A stretch of DNA of 64,000 nucleotides from ZC4RG30 sp964417875 (GTDB taxonomy: Bacteria > Pseudomonadota > Gammaproteobacteria > Steroidobacterales > Steroidobacteraceae), in contig CAYQJU010000003.1 in NCBI GenBank assembly GCA_964417875.1, positions 42,068 to 106,067 of the forward strand, in the 5' to 3' direction. The position numbers were made by a program, and so were the translations under genes. Below are positions 59,871-64,000 of the stretch, in pieces (position 1 is the first letter of the stretch; every line of letters begins with the position of its first letter). Below the pieces are notes generated by a model. The model did not search any database. It was not told the origin of the DNA and was given only the letters and a program-made list of their open reading frames with translations.

Positions 59871-62800
59871 ATGCACAAGAATCATCAACAGGATGCCGCG
59901 CGCGTCCAGGCAGCGGCGTGGTCGGTGCGCGCTGCCGTGGGGGCGCTGCTGGCTTCGGCAACGGTGATGCCGGCACATGCGGCCGAGGTCGCTGCGGGCG
60001 GAACGGGGATGGATGAGCTGGGCGAGGTGGTGGTCACCGGGTCGCGCATCCAGCGCCGTGACTTCACCGCGAGCAGCCCGGTGGTGACGGTGGACGAGGA
60101 CCTGTTCTCGAACACCAGCACCGTCGGCGTCGAGGCGGTGCTGAACCAGTTGCCGCAGTTCGCGCCTGCCGCGACCATGTTCAGCTCCACCACGCTGCAG
60201 GCTTCGGCGACCACCACGCCTGGCGCCTCGATTGTCAGCCTGCGCGGCCTTGGCTCGTTCCGCACGCTGACGCTGATCGATGGCCGCCGCGCCACGCCAC
60301 TGAATGCGACGCTGAACGTCGACACCAACTCGATTCCCTCGTCGGCGGTGGAGCGCGTGGAGATCATCTCCGGCGGCGCCTCGGCCGTGTATGGCGCCGA
60401 CGCCGTCGCCGGCGTGGTCAACTTCATCCTGAAGGACAGGTTCGAGGGCATGGATGTCACCGCGCGCTACGGCATCACCGAAGAGGGCGATGGCGAAGAG
60501 CTGCAGGTCTCCTCGCTGATGGGCACAGTGTTCGCGGAAGGCCGTGGCAATGTGATGGTGGGCCTGGAATATTCAGATCGCGGCAGGGCGTATGACATCA
60601 ACCGCAGCTTCCGCCGCCGCGACCTCGGCAACCCGTTCATCACCGGCACCGATGCGGTGCTGCCCGAGACCTATGTCGATTTCTCCGTCGCACCGCCATC
60701 GCAGCGGCCGACCCAGGCGGCCATCGACTCGCTGTTCGGCGGGCTCCCCGCCTGCACGCTGCCCAATGGCCCGGGTGCCACGCCGGGCACGCCATGCCCC
60801 GGCATCCTGCCAACCGGCAAGTACTTCGTGAACCGCAGTGCCGATGGCACCGGCACGCTGTTCACCGGTGGTGCCGGCTTCGGCGCCACGAACGGCAACG
60901 CGGGCTCGTCGCGCTACACCGGCCCCTTCACGCATCCGGACTATCCGGACGAGGTGTATCGCAAGATCACCGCCGACGGCATCCTGCGCGAGAACAACCT
61001 GGAGGCACTCAGCACGGTGCCGATGGAGCGCTACTCGATGTTCGCGAAGGGCGAATATGAGTTCGCCGAGAACACCAGCGCCTACATGCGGGCCAATGTC
61101 GCGCACAGCACCACGCGCACGGCCACGCAGTGGTCGCCGGCGGTGAACAACTGGGTGGCGACCATCCCGGTGGGCTTCGAAGGCACGCTGTGGGCGGATT
61201 CGCTGGCCGCCGATGGCGTGACCACGCGACCCGAATACGTGACCGGCGGCCGCTTTGGCCTCAACTGCCCGGCCACCGGCGGCTGCACCGAGAGCCAGGC
61301 CTTCCCGCTGCCGCCGGAACTGGAGGTGCTGCTGCGCAGCCGACCCGAGCAGGACGCGGACATCCGCATCCAGCGCGTGATGGATTACCTGCGCAAGCGC
61401 GCCACCAGCAACCGCGTCACGACGCTGGGGCTGAGCACCGGGCTGCAGGGCACGCTGGCCAGTCGCTACCGCTGGGATGCCGGCGTGTCGTGGGGCGCCA
61501 CCGAGGCGGTGACGCTGGGCGAGGGCTTCGCGGACATGGCGCAGTACAAGGCCATCGTCGAGTCGCCGAACTATGGCGTGGGCTTCCTGCGCCTGGGCCT
61601 GTCGCCGACCTCCTCGGGCGTCGGCCAGTGCACCACCGGCCTGCCGATCTTCCGCAGCTTCGCGGTATCGCAGGACTGCATCGATTCCATCGCGATCGAC
61701 ACGCAGGCCACCAGCCAGATCCAGCAGACCACCGTCGATGTGAACCTCGCCGGCGACCTGCTGCAGCTGCCGGCCGGCGCATTGCAGTTCGCGGTGGGTG
61801 CCGACTGGCGCAAGTGGGAGTACGACTACATCAACGACCACCTGAACAGCTCCAACACGTTCTCGAGCCAGGTGATCGGCGTGTTCGCGCAGGGCGATAC
61901 GCATGCACAGCTCAGCACGAAGGAAGTGTATGGCGAGCTGCTGGTGCCGCTGCTGGCCGACCTGCCGCTGGTGCAGCGCTTCGAGCTGGAGCTGGGCGGG
62001 CGCTATTCGGACTACAGCACCTCCGGCGGCGTCGAGACCTGGAAGGTGCTCGGCAACTGGACGCTGACGCCCTGGGCGCGGCTGCGCGGCGGCTACAACC
62101 GTGCGACGCGGGCGCCGCACCTGGCCGAGCAGTTCCTCGGCCGCTCGCAGGTGACCGTGGTGCCGGGCGACCCCTGCTCGCGCAACCAGAGCAATGCGCT
62201 GTACCGCGATTACAGCGCGAATCCGACCTACAACCCGGATGCGGCGCAGGTCGAGGCGTTGTGCCGTTCGCTGATGACCTCGGCGGCGGCGGAGGTGTTC
62301 TACGGCACGCCGCTGAACCAGCAGCCTGCCGGTGCGGTGCTGACCACCGCGTTCCAGCGCGGCAATGCGAACGTCGATCCGGAGACCGCGCAGACCTGGA
62401 CCGCGGGCGTCATCCTCAACTCGCCGTTCGCCAATGCGTGGGCCTCGGGCCTGAGCCTGACCGCCGACTGGTACTCGATCCGCATCGACGACATCATCGC
62501 GCTGGAGAGCCTGAACGAGGTGTGGCGGCAGTGCGTGGTCAGCAACAGTGCTGCCAGCAGTGCCTGTGCGCTGGTGGGACGCGATCCCTTCGACGGACGC
62601 CTGTCGCGCGGCGAGCTCACCTACACCAACGAGGGCTGGCTGTCGTTCGAGGGTGTCGACCTGGCGCTGAACTGGCGGGCGCGCTTCGCCGACCTGGGCT
62701 TCGAGTCCGTGCCCGGTTCGCTGTCGTTCAACACGCAGCTCACGTTCCCCACCAACCGCAAGACGCGCGTGACACCCAGCTCGCCCGTGCGCGACTGGAC

Positions 62801-63227
62801 CGGCACCAGCGGCTGCGAGTTCAACCAGGTGACCTGCACCGGCTATGACTACCAGGCCTTCACCTCGCTCACCTGGGCGAACGGGCCGCTGTCGGTGAAC
62901 ATGCGCTGGAATCACTACCCGACGCTGAAGGATCCTTCAGCGGTGACCAATCCCACGGCGGATAACCAGCCGCGCGGCATCTTCCAGAGCTACAACGTCT
63001 TCTCGCTGTCCGGCTCGTACGAAGTGTCCGATTCGGTCACGGTGCGGGCCGGCGTGGACAACCTGTTCAACACCGACCCGCCGTTGTCGGGCGGCGCGTT
63101 CGCGGCCAATGGCGAATACACGGCGACCACACCGCCAAGCCTGCCGGCCCCGGCGACCGCCTCGGGCGATGCGCGATATGACCAGCTCGGCCGCCGTTAC
63201 TTCGTCGGACTGAGTCTCAGGCTGTAG
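59871..63227 (+). CDS. large TonB-dependent receptor
   Basis: Outer-membrane receptor of 1118 residues with signal peptide (about 18-37), a TonB-box-like EVVVTGSRIQRRDF, plug signatures (IVSLRGLGSFRTLTLIDGRR, VERVEIISGGASAVYGADAV, AGVVNFILKD), and a long barrel with TonB-receptor C-terminal features (VRAGVDNLFNTDPPL, final YFVGLSLRL). The large size and cysteine-containing extracellular loops (NCPATGGCTES, SGCEFNQVTCTGYD) are typical of receptors for peptides or complex carbon substrates in Xanthomonadales and Sphingomonadales. GGGGGA precedes the ATG. It lies upstream of a dioxygenase-like gene, but no substrate link can be shown. Confidence 0.88.
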   Translation: MHKNHQQDAARVQAAAWSVRAAVGALLASATVMPAHAAEVAAGGTGMDELGEVVVTGSRIQRRDFTASSPVVTVDEDLFSNTSTVGVEAVLNQLPQFAPAATMFSSTTLQASATTTPGASIVSLRGLGSFRTLTLIDGRRATPLNATLNVDTNSIPSSAVERVEIISGGASAVYGADAVAGVVNFILKDRFEGMDVTARYGITEEGDGEELQVSSLMGTVFAEGRGNVMVGLEYSDRGRAYDINRSFRRRDLGNPFITGTDAVLPETYVDFSVAPPSQRPTQAAIDSLFGGLPACTLPNGPGATPGTPCPGILPTGKYFVNRSADGTGTLFTGGAGFGATNGNAGSSRYTGPFTHPDYPDEVYRKITADGILRENNLEALSTVPMERYSMFAKGEYEFAENTSAYMRANVAHSTTRTATQWSPAVNNWVATIPVGFEGTLWADSLAADGVTTRPEYVTGGRFGLNCPATGGCTESQAFPLPPELEVLLRSRPEQDADIRIQRVMDYLRKRATSNRVTTLGLSTGLQGTLASRYRWDAGVSWGATEAVTLGEGFADMAQYKAIVESPNYGVGFLRLGLSPTSSGVGQCTTGLPIFRSFAVSQDCIDSIAIDTQATSQIQQTTVDVNLAGDLLQLPAGALQFAVGADWRKWEYDYINDHLNSSNTFSSQVIGVFAQGDTHAQLSTKEVYGELLVPLLADLPLVQRFELELGGRYSDYSTSGGVETWKVLGNWTLTPWARLRGGYNRATRAPHLAEQFLGRSQVTVVPGDPCSRNQSNALYRDYSANPTYNPDAAQVEALCRSLMTSAAAEVFYGTPLNQQPAGAVLTTAFQRGNANVDPETAQTWTAGVILNSPFANAWASGLSLTADWYSIRIDDIIALESLNEVWRQCVVSNSAASSACALVGRDPFDGRLSRGELTYTNEGWLSFEGVDLALNWRARFADLGFESVPGSLSFNTQLTFPTNRKTRVTPSSPVRDWTGTSGCEFNQVTCTGYDYQAFTSLTWANGPLSVNMRWNHYPTLKDPSAVTNPTADNQPRGIFQSYNVFSLSGSYEVSDSVTVRAGVDNLFNTDPPLSGGAFAANGEYTATTPPSLPAPATASGDARYDQLGRRYFVGLSLRL

Positions 63228-63423
63228 GCGCAGGCCGGGATCAGGGTTGCCGCGGTTCCGGCCCGGCCGGCTGTCCCTCCGCCGGCGTTTGAGAACAAGG
63301 CGGTGCCGCAACCCCCCAAGCGGCTCGCGTCTGTAACCTGGCGGGTGGTGATCCATCCGCCAGGTTTCTTTTTGGTTTCCCGGCGGTAGGCTCTGCCCAG
63401 GAACCAGAAGGAGCTCACGCCCC

Positions 63424-64000
63424 ATGCCCCAGGCCTTCACCGAACGCCGGCGCGACATTGCCCACATCGGCCCCGTCGAGATGTTCACGCCGACGCTCGA
63501 GGCCACGCGCGATTTCTTCGTGAACCAGATGGCCCTGCGCGAAGTGCATCGGGACGCCAGTTCCGTCTTCCTGCATGCGTGGGATGACTACCAGCGCTAC
63601 ACCATCCGCATCATCCAGCGTGAAGCCGCCGGCATCGGCCGGACTTTCCTGCGTGCGGCGAGCCCGCAGGCATTGCAGCGCCTGGTCGCGCGGATCGAGG
63701 CCACGGGACTCGGCCAGGGCTACAGCCATGAACAGTTCGGTCTCGGCGACGTCTACCTCTTCGCGGATCCGGACGGCCATCCCATGGGCGTGTACTGGGA
63801 AACCGGACGCTATGAGCCGGACGACACTGACCGTCCGGTCCTGAAGAACCAGGCCGCCGCCTTCCCGGGCCGTGGCGCCAATGTCCGCCGGCTCGATCAC
63901 ATCAATTACCTGACGAAGGAAATCGATCCGATGGACGCTTTCCTGCGCGATGTCCTCGGCGCGTTCTGCACCGAGCGCATCGCGCGCGAGGATGGCGGCT
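63424..64000 (+). CDS. extradiol dioxygenase-like VOC protein, second copy (3' end outside window)
   Basis: The first 192 codons of a paralogue of the gene at 38069. By direct comparison 14 of 192 residues differ, all within the first 128; residues 129-192 are identical. It includes the first metal ligand in RLDHINYL. The upstream 65 bases also match those of the other copy (GTAGGCTC, CAGGAACCAG, AGGAGCTCACGCC), so the duplication included the promoter region. The rest of the gene, with the other two Fe ligands, lies beyond the window. Confidence 0.85.
   Translation, partial: MPQAFTERRRDIAHIGPVEMFTPTLEATRDFFVNQMALREVHRDASSVFLHAWDDYQRYTIRIIQREAAGIGRTFLRAASPQALQRLVARIEATGLGQGYSHEQFGLGDVYLFADPDGHPMGVYWETGRYEPDDTDRPVLKNQAAAFPGRGANVRRLDHINYLTKEIDPMDAFLRDVLGAFCTERIAREDGG

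Noticed and set aside
60573..62915. 780-codon minus-strand open frame opposite the large TonB receptor
   Set aside because: Antisense shadow; no motif, no start context, and the sense frame has full TonB-receptor signatures.

Overview
The window is GC-rich chromosomal DNA from a gammaproteobacterium. The order ftsK-lolA-vanZ-like-rarA-serS, the abundance of TonB-dependent receptors, the sigma factor/Ser-Thr kinase/TPR modules and the secreted proteins with C-terminal anchor segments fit the Xanthomonadales/Steroidobacterales/Nevskiales side of the class; I cannot fix the genus. The sequence is a draft scaffold: a run of 100 N sits at 47578-47677 and is flanked by a perfect 55-base repeat.

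Layout. 1-5271: housekeeping chain ftsK (3' part), lolA, a VanZ-like gene, rarA and serS, each overlapping the next by 4-8 bases. 5292-11580: soluble PQQ sugar dehydrogenase, universal stress protein, YjdF-like membrane protein, then on the minus strand cstA, a YbdD-like small protein and dacB. 11803-15380: two tandem paralogous thiamine-diphosphate enzymes closed by a strong terminator. 15582-16185: a lipoprotein gene and tRNA-Ser(UGA). 16199-22348: a decayed accessory stretch with an IS91-type transposase remnant, truncated nspC, a CadC-like regulator divergent from a cupin gene, a broken second PQQ dehydrogenase and a TonB-receptor fragment.

22468-37934 holds two ECF sigma factor + Ser/Thr kinase-TPR pairs among large secreted or lipid-anchored proteins of unknown function (two paralogous propeller lipoproteins, a protein with a GlyGly-CTERM-like tail, a GloVer-repeat protein, an internally duplicated lipoprotein). 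38069-43702 has an extradiol-dioxygenase-like gene, another IS-end remnant, an ECF sigma/anti-sigma operon whose anti-sigma gene runs in frame into a four-EF-hand protein, and a MOSC protein. 43844-52442 carries small secreted proteins, an FKBP lipoprotein, a VapBC pair, a broken AraC regulator at the N gap and a gene interrupted by an in-frame TGA.

52464-59657 is the most interesting part: a FecA-like receptor and the NO-sensing activator NorR on the minus strand, divergent from an operon for copper nitrite reductase NirK, a diheme and a monoheme cytochrome c and a two-domain multicopper oxidase. The gene set is that of the Nitrosomonas ncgABC-nirK cluster, in a different order. Upstream of nirK are three GT-N7-AC NorR-type sites and a good sigma-54 promoter, so the sequence predicts NO-activated, RpoN-dependent nitrite reductase expression. 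The window ends with a 1118-residue TonB-dependent receptor and the 5' part of a second extradiol-dioxygenase-like gene, about 93% identical to the copy at 38069.
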